Origin: Phycisphaerales bacterium
GTDB lineage: Bacteria; Planctomycetota; Phycisphaerae; Phycisphaerales; UBA1924
Direction of reading: 5' to 3'
Length of the DNA: 64,000 nt
Assembly: GCA_023382935.1 (NCBI GenBank)
Contig: JAHDXL010000007.1
Span: forward strand, 62,001 to 126,000
Part shown: positions 18,748 to 27,192 of the stretch, one piece after another
Position numbering within the stretch: position 1 is the first letter of the stretch
How the letters are laid out: every line of letters starts with the position of its first letter
Program-made: the position numbers and the translations under genes
The notes under the pieces: generated by a model
Told to the model about the DNA's origin: nothing
The model's input: the letters and a program-made list of their open reading frames with translations, nothing else
Databases searched by the model: none

Positions 18748-19071
18748 ATGAAGCTTTACGTAGGAAATCTGTCTTTTGACACCAGCGAGTCGCAGTTGCG
18801 CGAGATGTTCGCCGCGCACGGCGTGGTTACCAGTGCGTCGCTGGTCATGGATCGCGAGACCGGACGGCCCCGCGGCTTCGGATTCGTCGAGTTCGCCGAC
18901 GCCTCGCAGGCACGAGCGGCCATGACCGCCCTCAACGGGAAAAACGTCGACGGCCGCGACCTGACCGTCAACGAGGCCCGCGCCCGTGAACCTCGTTCCG
19001 GGGGCGGCGGATTCGGCGGCGGTGGTGGGGGCCGCGGCGGCAGCGGCGGCGGCGGCGGACGCCGCTGGTAA
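18748..19071 (+). CDS. Glycine-rich RRM RNA-binding protein
   Basis: A 107-residue protein with one RNA recognition motif (residues 1-78): RNP2 is KLYVGNLSF and RNP1 is RGFGFVEF. A glycine/arginine tail (about 85-107) follows. Such small RRM proteins act as RNA chaperones and are often cold-induced in cyanobacteria and planctomycetes. ATG is set by GAAGGA. The gene is monocistronic: a strong terminator follows 30 bases after its stop. Confidence 0.95.
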   Translation: MKLYVGNLSFDTSESQLREMFAAHGVVTSASLVMDRETGRPRGFGFVEFADASQARAAMTALNGKNVDGRDLTVNEARAREPRSGGGGFGGGGGGRGGSGGGGGRRW

Positions 19072-19100
19072 TCCAGTCTCACCTCCCCGGATGTGAACCC

Positions 19101-19137
19101 GAGCCGAGACCCCCTGGTCTCGGCTCTTTCCATTTTT
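19101..19137 (+). terminator. Intrinsic terminator of the RRM protein gene
   Basis: A perfect 11-bp stem GAGCCGAGACC / GGTCTCGGCTC with a 4-base loop (19101-19126) followed by TTTCCATTTTT. Confidence 0.93.
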
Positions 19138-19398
19138 GTCGCGGAAGAGATCGAGAGCCCGAGGGGCGAACAACCCCGCACTCAACATGCCCGACGCGCC
19201 ACCGGGGTTCCGGGGGCCACAACTCCACAAACGCCGCGGCAGAACGCAAAAAAACGGTCGTCCTTGGCCGGCGCCCCGGCAGCCCGTGGCCATTTTGCCC
19301 TTTTCTCGGCCAAACGCTTGCGTCCGGATGGCGCGCCCTTTAGCATCCCCGCTCAGCGGACACCGATGTCCGCGTTCGGTTCAAATAGGAGAGAGACA

Positions 19399-20115
19399 AT
19401 GCGCACGAGTCTGGTTCTGGCGGCGGTGGTGTGGGCGGGAGCGTCCGCGGCGGGCGCTTCGGTCGTTACGTACGACTTCACCGGGCAAACCCGGGTGGGG
19501 GGAATCCCCCACAACTTCACCGGCGTGTTCGTCTACAACAATGGCGTGCCCGGCTCGACCGTCTACCACCCGGGCGGCGGATATCCCGTGCAGCGCGGCT
19601 TCGAGTCCCGCTACCAGGGCGCCACCCAGTGGCTGAGCATCACGCTCGACAACGGCGAGTCCGTCTCCGGCGGCGTCGGCATGATTCAGAACAACAACAT
19701 CCAGCAGGCCAATCCCGGCTCGCAGGTGCCGCTGGGCCAATCGCTCCAGTGCTACTCCTCGGGCGTCTCGGGCACCATCAACGGCCTCCATGTGTTCAAC
19801 ATGTACCTGGCCTTCCTCCCCGTCGATCCCCACTTCTCGTGGAACGCGCTCAACACGTACTTTGGCGGCGACGCCGAGGCCATGCTCCAGAACGACCCGT
19901 CGATCCTGCCCCCGGACATTGACCCGAGGCTGACCGGCACCGCGCTCCCGCGCAACGTGCTCGACGTGTTCAATGGCGGAGTGTTCCTTGGCACCAACCA
20001 CGCCATGACCAACACCGTCAATGACATCTACACCTTCACGCGCCGCGTGCCCTCGCCGTCCTCATTGATCCTGCTGGCGATGGCGCCGTGTGCCTTCACT
20101 CGCCGCCGGCGCTGA
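19399..20115 (+). CDS. Exported protein with PEP-CTERM-like sorting signal
   Basis: A 238-residue protein with a clear signal peptide (MRTSLVLAAVVWAGASAAGAS). A beta-rich, Asn/Gly-rich mature domain of unknown function follows, beginning VVTYDFTGQTRVGG. The C-terminus, VPSPSSLILLAMAPCAFTRRRR, matches the PEP-CTERM plan: Pro-rich motif, hydrophobic helix, and arginine cluster. Such proteins are usually processed by exosortase and sorted to the exterior; no exosortase gene is visible here. AGGAGAGAG before ATG 19399 supports the start. Confidence 0.8.
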   Translation: MRTSLVLAAVVWAGASAAGASVVTYDFTGQTRVGGIPHNFTGVFVYNNGVPGSTVYHPGGGYPVQRGFESRYQGATQWLSITLDNGESVSGGVGMIQNNNIQQANPGSQVPLGQSLQCYSSGVSGTINGLHVFNMYLAFLPVDPHFSWNALNTYFGGDAEAMLQNDPSILPPDIDPRLTGTALPRNVLDVFNGGVFLGTNHAMTNTVNDIYTFTRRVPSPSSLILLAMAPCAFTRRRR

Positions 20116-20383
20116 GGAGCGCCAAGTCGCCCTATCGAGGCGGGACATCAAGCCCAGGCGCCGGCGAGGAAGTCATCAGCGTTCCCGCGTTCGGACGGTG
20201 CTTGCCTGTTGCCAGTGTCCCAGCCGCCTGAAGACCGCCACCTGCCGCCTGTCCAAGTGCCCTGGCTCGAACGACGTGAGTCCGTCGCCTCTCTTGTTGT
20301 CAGGACACGCGTTCGCCCGGGTCGGGGAACGCATGAAGCGCAGGTGGTCTGGATCTGATTCGCCTGCAAGCGTGTGCGCCCGA

Positions 20384-21460
20384 TCAGGCCGCACGCTGCT
20401 TGTGCGAGGCGCGGGCAAAGGCGACGATGGCGGCGGGGACTTCCTGAAGAGGGAGCACCGAGCAGACTCCGCCGCGTTCAAAGGCCGCACGCGGCATGCC
20501 GTAGACGACGCACGTACCTTCGTCCTGCCCGATGGTGTGAGCGCCCGCCTGTCGCATGGCGACCAGGCCGTCGGCGCCGTCGTCGCCCATGCCGGTCAGG
20601 ATGATGCCAAGTGCCTTCGCGCCGGCCTGATCGGCGGCGGAACGGAACAGAACTTCGACGGAAGGCTTGTGACGACAGACGCGCGGGCCGTCCGCCACGC
20701 GGACTTTGTAACCGTCGCTCGTGCGCACGAGCCGGACGTGCCGATCGCCGGGGGCGAGGAGGGCAAGGCCGGGGAGGACGCGGTCGCCGTCGACGGCCTC
20801 GCGGACCTCGATCTGGGACAGTGAGTCGAGCCGCTTGGCGAAGGAGGCGGTGAATCCGGCGGGCATGTGCTGGGCCATGACGATGCCGGGAATGGAAGTG
20901 GGCAGGGGAGAGAGCACTTCGCGGAGTGCTTCGGTGCCGCCGGTGGAACTGCCGATGACGATCACGCGGTGCGGGTCGAGCGTGTCGGCTGAGAGAGGCG
21001 GTCCGGACAGCGCCGCAGGCCCGGACGGGGCGTTGGTTCGCCGCGAGGCGCGATCAGAAACCCGGACTGTCTTGATCTCGCGGATGATGGTGGCCAGGCG
21101 CGTGACCATCTCGTTCAGAGAGCAGGCTTCCGAAGGCTTGTGGAGAACGTCGACGGCTCCGTTTTCGAGGCACTCGAGTGCCATTTCCGTGCCGGCCTGC
21201 GTGAGCGAACTGACCACGATGACCGGGACGGGGTGGTACTTCTGGAGTTTCTTGAGAAAGGTCAGCCCGTCCATGCGGGGCAGTTGAATGTCGAGAATGA
21301 CCACGTCGGGGTTGAGGGCGGCGATCTTGTCGCGCGCGATGTAGGGATCGGGGGCCGAACCGAGCACCGTGATGCCCGGTTGACGACTGAGTTGCTCGGT
21401 CAGGGCGCGGCGCACGATGGCCGAGTCGTCGACGATCAGGACTCCGATGGTGTCGGGCAT
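20384..21460 (-). CDS. cheB: Chemotaxis methylesterase CheB
   Basis: Removes methyl groups from chemoreceptor glutamates and deamidates glutamines. The 358-residue protein has an N-terminal receiver (1-120) with phospho-acceptor Asp57 (VVILDIQL) and acidic pair DD at 11-12. A linker follows, then the methylesterase domain (about 160-350) with catalytic Ser in GSSTGG, His in MAQHMPAGFT and Asp in GMGDDG. It ends the chemotaxis operon, 21 bases after the CheX-like gene. Confidence 0.97.
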   Translation of the reverse strand: MPDTIGVLIVDDSAIVRRALTEQLSRQPGITVLGSAPDPYIARDKIAALNPDVVILDIQLPRMDGLTFLKKLQKYHPVPVIVVSSLTQAGTEMALECLENGAVDVLHKPSEACSLNEMVTRLATIIREIKTVRVSDRASRRTNAPSGPAALSGPPLSADTLDPHRVIVIGSSTGGTEALREVLSPLPTSIPGIVMAQHMPAGFTASFAKRLDSLSQIEVREAVDGDRVLPGLALLAPGDRHVRLVRTSDGYKVRVADGPRVCRHKPSVEVLFRSAADQAGAKALGIILTGMGDDGADGLVAMRQAGAHTIGQDEGTCVVYGMPRAAFERGGVCSVLPLQEVPAAIVAFARASHKQRAA

Positions 21461-21481
21461 GAAGGGAACTCCGAGTCGAGG

Positions 21482-21943
21482 CTATGCGGCGGCCCTGGCG
21501 GCGTTGGTGTGCCACTGCACCAGGAGGGTTTCGCCCATGGATTCAACCACGCAGGAGGCGTGCGGCGGGTTGCTCGGCGCGGCGGGCACGATCTCCGGCA
21601 GGCCGAGGCTGTAGGGGGTGTCTTCGCCGCCGATGGCCACCAGTGCCGAGCCTCCGATGATGTTGGCCAGTTCCCGCAGGGCGTCGCAGCCTTCGACATC
21701 GAGGCGCACCTGCGAGGGCTCAACGCCCAGAATGCTCGAGGCAAGTTCGATGAGGAAGCCGGCGCTGGCTGAAAGGAACACTTCACCGCTGGCTGGCCCG
21801 GAGTAGCGGATACGGGCATGATGGGTCGCCGGCGCGAGTGAGCGGGCGCTTTCCTCGTCGCACGGGTCGACGATGACGAAGGCGGTGCGCTCGAGCGCGT
21901 CGGTGATGATGGTCTGCAGGGTGTCGTGGTCGATCGGGCTCAT
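21482..21943 (-). CDS. CheX-type chemotaxis phosphatase-like protein
   Basis: A 153-residue protein of the CheC/CheX/FliY superfamily that likely dephosphorylates CheY-P. The active-site-like helix reads CDALRELANIIGGSAL (the E-x2-N-x2-G pattern); only one such helix is present, as in CheX. Its ATG overlaps the stop of the preceding cheY gene (ATGA), suggesting coupled translation and a direct partnership. A second CheX-like protein is encoded divergently at 30322. Confidence 0.75.
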   Translation of the reverse strand: MSPIDHDTLQTIITDALERTAFVIVDPCDEESARSLAPATHHARIRYSGPASGEVFLSASAGFLIELASSILGVEPSQVRLDVEGCDALRELANIIGGSALVAIGGEDTPYSLGLPEIVPAAPSNPPHASCVVESMGETLLVQWHTNAARAAA

Positions 21944-22323
21944 TGGGTCACTCCGGTGATCTCGCCGATCAGTCGGCACAGATCTTCAGGCTCGAACGGC
22001 TTGTGGAGACTGGAGCGCACGCCCAGGGCCTTGAGGCGCTCAAGGCGTCCCTTGTTCGACTCGGTACTCACGATGACCACGGCCACGTCGGCGAGGTCCT
22101 CGCGCTTCCGCAGTTCCACGAGGAACTCTTCGCCGTTCATCACGGGCATGTTGAGGTCAAGCAACACCAGGTCAACCCACACCGTTTCGAGAATCTCAAG
22201 GGCCTCCTTCCCGTTGCCGGCCTCGTGGATGCGATCTTCCGGCACGCCGGCCAGTCGCACGACCTTCTTGATGGCCGTCCGCAGGATGGGGGAGTCGTCG
22301 ACGATCAGGACGTTGCAGTTCAT
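21940..22323 (-). CDS. CheY-like response regulator
   Basis: A single-domain receiver of 127 residues. The acidic pair is Asp9/Asp10 (LIVDDSP), the phosphorylation site is Asp56 (LVLLDLNMP), and the conserved Thr and Lys are in VIVSTES and LHKPF. There is no output domain, so it should act by protein contact. The gene overlaps the following CheX-like gene by four bases and follows the HDOD gene by four bases, so it belongs to the che operon. Confidence 0.9.
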   Translation of the reverse strand: MNCNVLIVDDSPILRTAIKKVVRLAGVPEDRIHEAGNGKEALEILETVWVDLVLLDLNMPVMNGEEFLVELRKREDLADVAVVIVSTESNKGRLERLKALGVRSSLHKPFEPEDLCRLIGEITGVTQ

Positions 22324-22327
22324 GGCT

Positions 22328-23188
22328 TCATCCGATGGTGGTTTGCTCAAGCATGGACTCGATTTCGCTGACACGCGCCCAGGTTTCGGCAATTTCGAAC
22401 TCCGCCTCGCGGATTCCCAGGTGCAGACGCTCCTTGACATGCGGCGCCAGGCGGTATTCCAGTCCGTCCACGCCGATGGCAAGTCCCGCCCACAAACTGA
22501 TCAGGTCGGCCGCGTGTACCACGTCGAACAAGTCGTCGTGGTTGGGCTGCTCGGGCGTGGGGGGTTCGTGGTGGAAACGGATGGCGTCGGGAATGGGAGC
22601 GGGCAGCCCCCAGTGCTCGGCCAGTGCGGCGCCGAGTGCGGCGTGATCGACACCGAAGACGGCGCGCTCCCGTTCAAGGTGACACTTCAGATGCGAGGCC
22701 TGCTCGAGAAGGCGGGGCGTGTCATCCCCGTACATGATCTCGACGACCAGTTTTCCCACGTCTCGCAGCAGCCCGCAGGTATAGGCCAGGGCCGGGTCGG
22801 CGTACTTTTGGCGCTGGGCGATCAGTTCGGAAGCAATCGCGCCGCCAACCGCGCCGCGCCACAGGTCTTCGCGGCGCAGCCCGTAGGCCTGCCCGGCCCC
22901 GTGGTAGACCTGGCGAGTGGACTGTTCGAGGATGAACTTGGACAGGGTCTTGGCGCCAAGCCGTGCGATGCATTGGGCCAGGTTGAAGGAGCGCCCGGGA
23001 GCCCCGTAGGCCGCCGAGTTGCCCAACTTGAGCACGGCGCACGAGAGCGCCTCGTCGACGCGGATGATCTGCTCGAGTTGCCGGATGTCATAGTCGCCCG
23101 AGCGAATGAGCGAAACGACGCGCAAGGCGGCGGTGGGAGCGGGCGGCAGTTCGGGGCACTTGTTCAGGAAGTCCATCACAGAGGCCAT
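22328..23188 (-). CDS. HDOD domain protein
   Basis: A 286-residue protein with an HDOD domain over most of its length (PELPPAPTAALRVVSLI at the start, core VDEALSCAVLKLGNSAAYG, then HHE and HAADLIS-type residues). HDOD proteins are non-catalytic relatives of HD phosphohydrolases and link signalling pathways, sometimes through c-di-GMP. Its start overlaps the cheD stop by 13 bases, so the two are translationally coupled. Position inside the operon suggests it senses or relays a signal to the nearby CheY. Confidence 0.85.
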   Translation of the reverse strand: MASVMDFLNKCPELPPAPTAALRVVSLIRSGDYDIRQLEQIIRVDEALSCAVLKLGNSAAYGAPGRSFNLAQCIARLGAKTLSKFILEQSTRQVYHGAGQAYGLRREDLWRGAVGGAIASELIAQRQKYADPALAYTCGLLRDVGKLVVEIMYGDDTPRLLEQASHLKCHLERERAVFGVDHAALGAALAEHWGLPAPIPDAIRFHHEPPTPEQPNHDDLFDVVHAADLISLWAGLAIGVDGLEYRLAPHVKERLHLGIREAEFEIAETWARVSEIESMLEQTTIG

Positions 23189-23706
23189 AACACACGCTCC
23201 GTTCCCTTGGTGCGAATGGTGACCGCGCCGTCGGCCAGACTCATCGACATGGTGCGGCTGATGTTTCCGCCGGTGTCGTCGGCGGCCAGGAGGATGTTGT
23301 TCTTCCAGAAAAGTTTGCGCAGGATCGTGCGGTTGCGCGACCCCACGCGGAACTGTCCGTCATCGTCGATGACCTCGGCCCCGCCGGCGGCGCACACGAC
23401 CAGGCGCTCCTTGCGCGCCCCCAGGTCGTACGCGGCCTTGAACAGCAGGGGAATGCCGACGTCGCCGAACATGCCCGGCTTCTCGGCGGCCTTGGCTTCA
23501 TTCGTGGCGGCGTTGGGCAGCATGAAGTGGAGCATCCCGCCGACGCGGGCGACAGGGTCATACAGCGTTACGCCGATGCACGAGCCGAGGGCATAGGTGA
23601 TCAGTCGGGCCGAGGGATCCTGCGAAACGGCCATGTCGGCGATGCCGATGGTGATCAGGCCCTTCTGGTCAGCGTCGGCGATGCGTACCTGAGCGACTGC
23701 ACTCAT
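23176..23706 (-). CDS. cheD: Chemoreceptor deamidase CheD
   Basis: Deamidates glutamines on chemoreceptors and often partners with CheC-type phosphatases. The 176-residue protein contains the conserved ALGSCIGVTLYD with catalytic Cys, MLHFMLP with catalytic His, and GGAEVIDDD. Length fits the family. The protein sits between cheR and the HDOD gene, overlapping the latter. Confidence 0.95.
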   Translation of the reverse strand: MSAVAQVRIADADQKGLITIGIADMAVSQDPSARLITYALGSCIGVTLYDPVARVGGMLHFMLPNAATNEAKAAEKPGMFGDVGIPLLFKAAYDLGARKERLVVCAAGGAEVIDDDGQFRVGSRNRTILRKLFWKNNILLAADDTGGNISRTMSMSLADGAVTIRTKGTERVLWPL

Positions 23707-23716
23707 GGGGGTGTCC

Positions 23717-24547
23717 TCACTTCACGTAGATCGCAGGGCGCACCATGCGCAGCCCGACGTCGAGTCCTGACAGCGTTTCGGCGCTTCCGATGATCAGCAG
23801 TCCCCCCGCTCGCAGCAACCCTCGCATCCGCTGCACCAGTTGTTCCCGGGTTTGCTTGTCGAAGTAGATCATCACATTGCGCAGGAAGATCACGTCGAAT
23901 GGTCCTTTCATGGGCCAGGGATCCATCAGGTTGAGTTGATGAACCGATACCAGGGAGCGCACCGAGGGATGAACCTGGTAGAACGACTCTGACTTGTCGC
24001 CGCGCGTCATCACGCGAGGCTCAAAGTACGTCGCGCGAATCTGCCGGGGCAGATGATCCAGCGCCTTCTCGGGGTACACCGCGTTTCGCGCCGCGTCCAA
24101 CGCCTTGTTCGACAGGTCGGTCGCCAGGATCTTGAAGTCGAGGTTGTTCAGGTCAGGCAGGCACTCGCGCGCGTGGATGCCGATGGTGTACGGCTCGGAC
24201 CCGTTGGAACACGCGGCCGACCAGATCCTCACCCGCTTGCCGCGGGGCGCCGATTCGAGGGTCGGGTAGAAATGCTCGGCCAGGTGATCGAAGTGTTCCT
24301 TCTCCCGAAAGAACGAAGTGGTGTTGGTGGAGAGGATGTCGAAGAAGACGAGCATGTCCTCCTCGGTGCCGCTGGTGCGAAGGTGATCGAGGTAGTGTTC
24401 GATCGACTCGTAGGTCTGCGAGCGAGCCAGCATCTTGGCCAGCCGATTCTGCACCAGCGCCTGCTTCTTGTCGGTCAGGTCCAGGCCCCAGCGTTCGCGG
24501 GCAATGGCGGCAATCTCGGCAAACTGTCGCTTGCTCAGTGTGTCCAT
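23717..24547 (-). CDS. cheR: Chemotaxis methyltransferase CheR
   Basis: SAM-dependent methylation of receptor glutamates. The N-terminal helical domain (about 1-75, with LVQNRLAKML) precedes the catalytic domain with TSFFRE, the SAM-binding WSAACSNGSEPYTIG, and FLRNVMIYF. Length of 276 residues is standard. Eleven bases separate its stop from the cheD start. Confidence 0.96.
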   Translation of the reverse strand: MDTLSKRQFAEIAAIARERWGLDLTDKKQALVQNRLAKMLARSQTYESIEHYLDHLRTSGTEEDMLVFFDILSTNTTSFFREKEHFDHLAEHFYPTLESAPRGKRVRIWSAACSNGSEPYTIGIHARECLPDLNNLDFKILATDLSNKALDAARNAVYPEKALDHLPRQIRATYFEPRVMTRGDKSESFYQVHPSVRSLVSVHQLNLMDPWPMKGPFDVIFLRNVMIYFDKQTREQLVQRMRGLLRAGGLLIIGSAETLSGLDVGLRMVRPAIYVK

Positions 24548-24615
24548 GACGTACGTCCGGTGGGGCGAAAGACGAAGGCGGGACGTTGGCCCCGCCTCCG
24601 CGTCAGTTCGGGTTC

Positions 24616-26523
24616 TCAGAACGACTCGAGCGACGAATCGTCATCGAGCGGGATGGTCACGCGCCCCTTGGGCTTGGCGCTCGGCGCCGCCCTCTTGCCT
24701 GACTTGGTCCCCGGCTTGACGCCGGACCTCGCGGCCGTCGAAGTGCGACGCGCGGTCGGACGCGGCTCGTCCTCTTCCGCATTGATCTTGAACTGGGTGA
24801 CCAGGTCGCGCAGGGCCGACACCTGGGCGGCCGTCTCTTCCGAACTCGACGCCAGTTCCTCGGCGTTGCCGGCGTTCTGCTGGGTCACCCGATCGAGTTC
24901 GCTGATGCCCTTGTTGACCTGGTTGATGCCCTCGGCCTGTTCGGTCGAGGCCGACGCGATCTGCGCCACCAGCGAGTTCACCTGCTTGGTGTTGGTGACG
25001 ATTTCCTCGAGCGACTCGGCGACTCGGGCTGCAATGGCCACGCCGTTGTCCGCACGCTTGGCCGACTCCTCGATCATCGCCGACGTGTTCTTGGCCGCTT
25101 CGGCCGAGCGCTGGGCCAGGTTGCGCACTTCCTCGGCCACCACGGCGAAGCCCTTGCCCGCTTCGCCCGCACGCGCGGCCTCCACCGCGGCGTTCAGGGC
25201 CAGCAGGTTCGTTTGGAACGCGATCTCGTCAATCACCTTAATGATCTTGGAAATCTCGGCGCTGGACTTCTTGATCTCGTCCATCGCCTGGCTCATGTCC
25301 GTCATCTCCGACTGACCCTTGTCCGCCGAGGTCTGGCAGTCCTGCGACAACTTGGCCGCCTGGCGGCAGTTGTCCGCATTCTGCGTCGTCATGCTCGAGA
25401 TCTCTTCCAGCGAGGCACTGATCTCTTCCAGGCTCGAGGCCTGCTCGGTGGCGCCTTCGGACAGCGACTGGCTGGCGCTGGCGATCTGCTGCGAGCCCTG
25501 GTCGATCTGGTCGGCGCCCGAGCCGACCTCCTGCAGCGTCGAGGCAATGTTCTCGATCATGGCACGGAAGCCGTCGGCCAACTGGCCCATCGCGTCGGTG
25601 CCGCTGAACGGGACTTCGACCGTCAGGTCGCCCGCGCCTGCCGCCCGTGCCACCTCCAGCAACTGCTCCACCTTGGTCTGCAGTTCGATGGCCTGGGCAC
25701 GCTCCCGCTCCTGGGACTCCTTCTGATCCTGCTCGAGTTTGATCTGCTGCAACTTCTGGGCAGTGATGTCAGAAGCCAGTTTGACAACCTTGTACGCCTT
25801 GCCCGCATCGTTCAGAATCGGGTTGTAACTGGCCAGGATCCACAGATCGGTGCCGTCGCTCCTGATGCGCCGGAACTCGCCGGCCTGGAAACGCCCGGAT
25901 GCCAGGTCGTTCCAGAATCGCTTGTACTCGGGGCTCGAGGCGTAGGCCGGATCGACGAACATCGAGTGATGCTTGCCCTTGATCTGATCCAGTCGGTAGC
26001 CGAGCGCGCTGCAGAAGTTCTCGTTCGCGTCGACGATCGTGCCGTCGAGTTCAAACTCGATCATGGCCTGCGAGGCGCTGAAGCCGGCGATCATGTCGGC
26101 CAGGTTCTTCGCCTGCACCTCCGAAGCCTTGCGCGCCGTCACATCCTCCCAGTTCACGATCGCGCCGACGTACTCACCTGCGTCGTTGAACAGCGGGTTC
26201 ACGTTCAGATCAAGCGTCAGCGACCCAACCGAAATCTCCTTCTTGTACGGAAGGTTCTTTGGGTCGGCCAGCAATTGGCGCTGGTGCGACGGGTTCTTGT
26301 GGAACCGGTCGATGTTCATGCCCATGATCTGATCGGCCTTGATGCCGTAGGTCGCGAAGATCACCGGCTCGATCTTCCGGAGCGTCTCCGCGCCCATCTT
26401 GTTGATGTACACGATGTTCAGATTCCGGTCAGAAACGAAGACGTTGGTGCCCAGGTTCTCCAGAGAACTGAGCATGTGAGATGTGTCATTGAAGAACGGG
26501 CTGGTCTGCGGAGCGGGGGACAT
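24616..26523 (-). CDS. Cytoplasmic chemoreceptor with two PAS domains
   Basis: A 635-residue methyl-accepting protein without any transmembrane helix. Two PAS domains occupy about residues 20-130 and 145-260 ([18 protein letters not shown] and [21 protein letters not shown]); a coiled coil and a HAMP-like stretch follow. The signalling hairpin tip lies near residue 436 ([20 protein letters not shown], then [18 protein letters not shown]). The tail is basic, without the NWETF pentapeptide. PAS domains often carry heme or flavin, so redox or oxygen sensing is possible. AGGAGG fixes the start. Confidence 0.94.
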   Translation of the reverse strand: MSPAPQTSPFFNDTSHMLSSLENLGTNVFVSDRNLNIVYINKMGAETLRKIEPVIFATYGIKADQIMGMNIDRFHKNPSHQRQLLADPKNLPYKKEISVGSLTLDLNVNPLFNDAGEYVGAIVNWEDVTARKASEVQAKNLADMIAGFSASQAMIEFELDGTIVDANENFCSALGYRLDQIKGKHHSMFVDPAYASSPEYKRFWNDLASGRFQAGEFRRIRSDGTDLWILASYNPILNDAGKAYKVVKLASDITAQKLQQIKLEQDQKESQERERAQAIELQTKVEQLLEVARAAGAGDLTVEVPFSGTDAMGQLADGFRAMIENIASTLQEVGSGADQIDQGSQQIASASQSLSEGATEQASSLEEISASLEEISSMTTQNADNCRQAAKLSQDCQTSADKGQSEMTDMSQAMDEIKKSSAEISKIIKVIDEIAFQTNLLALNAAVEAARAGEAGKGFAVVAEEVRNLAQRSAEAAKNTSAMIEESAKRADNGVAIAARVAESLEEIVTNTKQVNSLVAQIASASTEQAEGINQVNKGISELDRVTQQNAGNAEELASSSEETAAQVSALRDLVTQFKINAEEDEPRPTARRTSTAARSGVKPGTKSGKRAAPSAKPKGRVTIPLDDDSSLESF

Positions 26524-26565
26524 GGATGAATACCTCCTGGTGCTGGTTCGCGTTTGTCTGTGTGC

Positions 26566-27159
26566 TCAGGCGGCCTGACGGGCGTCGCCGGGTTTGCTTC
26601 CACCGGGCGCGCTGCCCGTGTGCTCTTCGGTGTCATGAATCAGCCCGCTCAGTTCACGAGCGAGCAGGACTCGGTCAATGTCGAGCAGGATCGTCACACG
26701 TTGGGCGTCGCCCTGCGTCACCTTGCCCATCCCGAGGATGTAGTCGGTGTTCAGCGTGCATCCGAAGCGGGGCGCCGGCTCGATGTTCTCCTTGGCGATG
26801 TCGAGCACCTCGCTGACCGTGTCCACGATCACGCCCATCGGGAAGCGGTCGCCCCCGTTCGGGTCGGCCACCTCCACCACGATCACGCAGGTCGCCTCTG
26901 TGTACTCGACCGGTGGAAGGGCGAACTTCCGCCTCAGTTCGATCACCGGAATGATCTTGCCGCGCAGGTTGATGACGCCCTTCACGTAGTCCGGCGTCTT
27001 GGGCAGCGGAGTGATGTCGATCAGCCCGATGATCTCGCGCACGCGCAGGATCTCGACGCCGTACTCCTCCGAGCCCAGACGGAACGTCAGGAACTTGTTC
27101 TCGTTGTCATCGCCGCCGGTGGTGCCCGTGTTCAGGCCAAATGCCGCTGTGCTGCTCAT
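26566..27159 (-). CDS. cheW: Chemotaxis coupling protein CheW
   Basis: Scaffold linking receptors to CheA. A 197-residue protein with the CheW fold beginning at NKFLTFRLGSEEYGVEILRV and including PDYVKGVINLRGKIIPVIEL and VDTVSEVL. The N-terminal 20 and C-terminal 25 residues are low-complexity extensions. ATG 27159 is chosen because GGAG lies seven bases upstream; an ATG at 27171 has no good site. It lies between cheA and the receptor gene. Confidence 0.95.
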   Translation of the reverse strand: MSSTAAFGLNTGTTGGDDNENKFLTFRLGSEEYGVEILRVREIIGLIDITPLPKTPDYVKGVINLRGKIIPVIELRRKFALPPVEYTEATCVIVVEVADPNGGDRFPMGVIVDTVSEVLDIAKENIEPAPRFGCTLNTDYILGMGKVTQGDAQRVTILLDIDRVLLARELSGLIHDTEEHTGSAPGGSKPGDARQAA

Positions 27160-27192
27160 CGTGGACTCCATGAAACTTCACGCCTGTGCGTG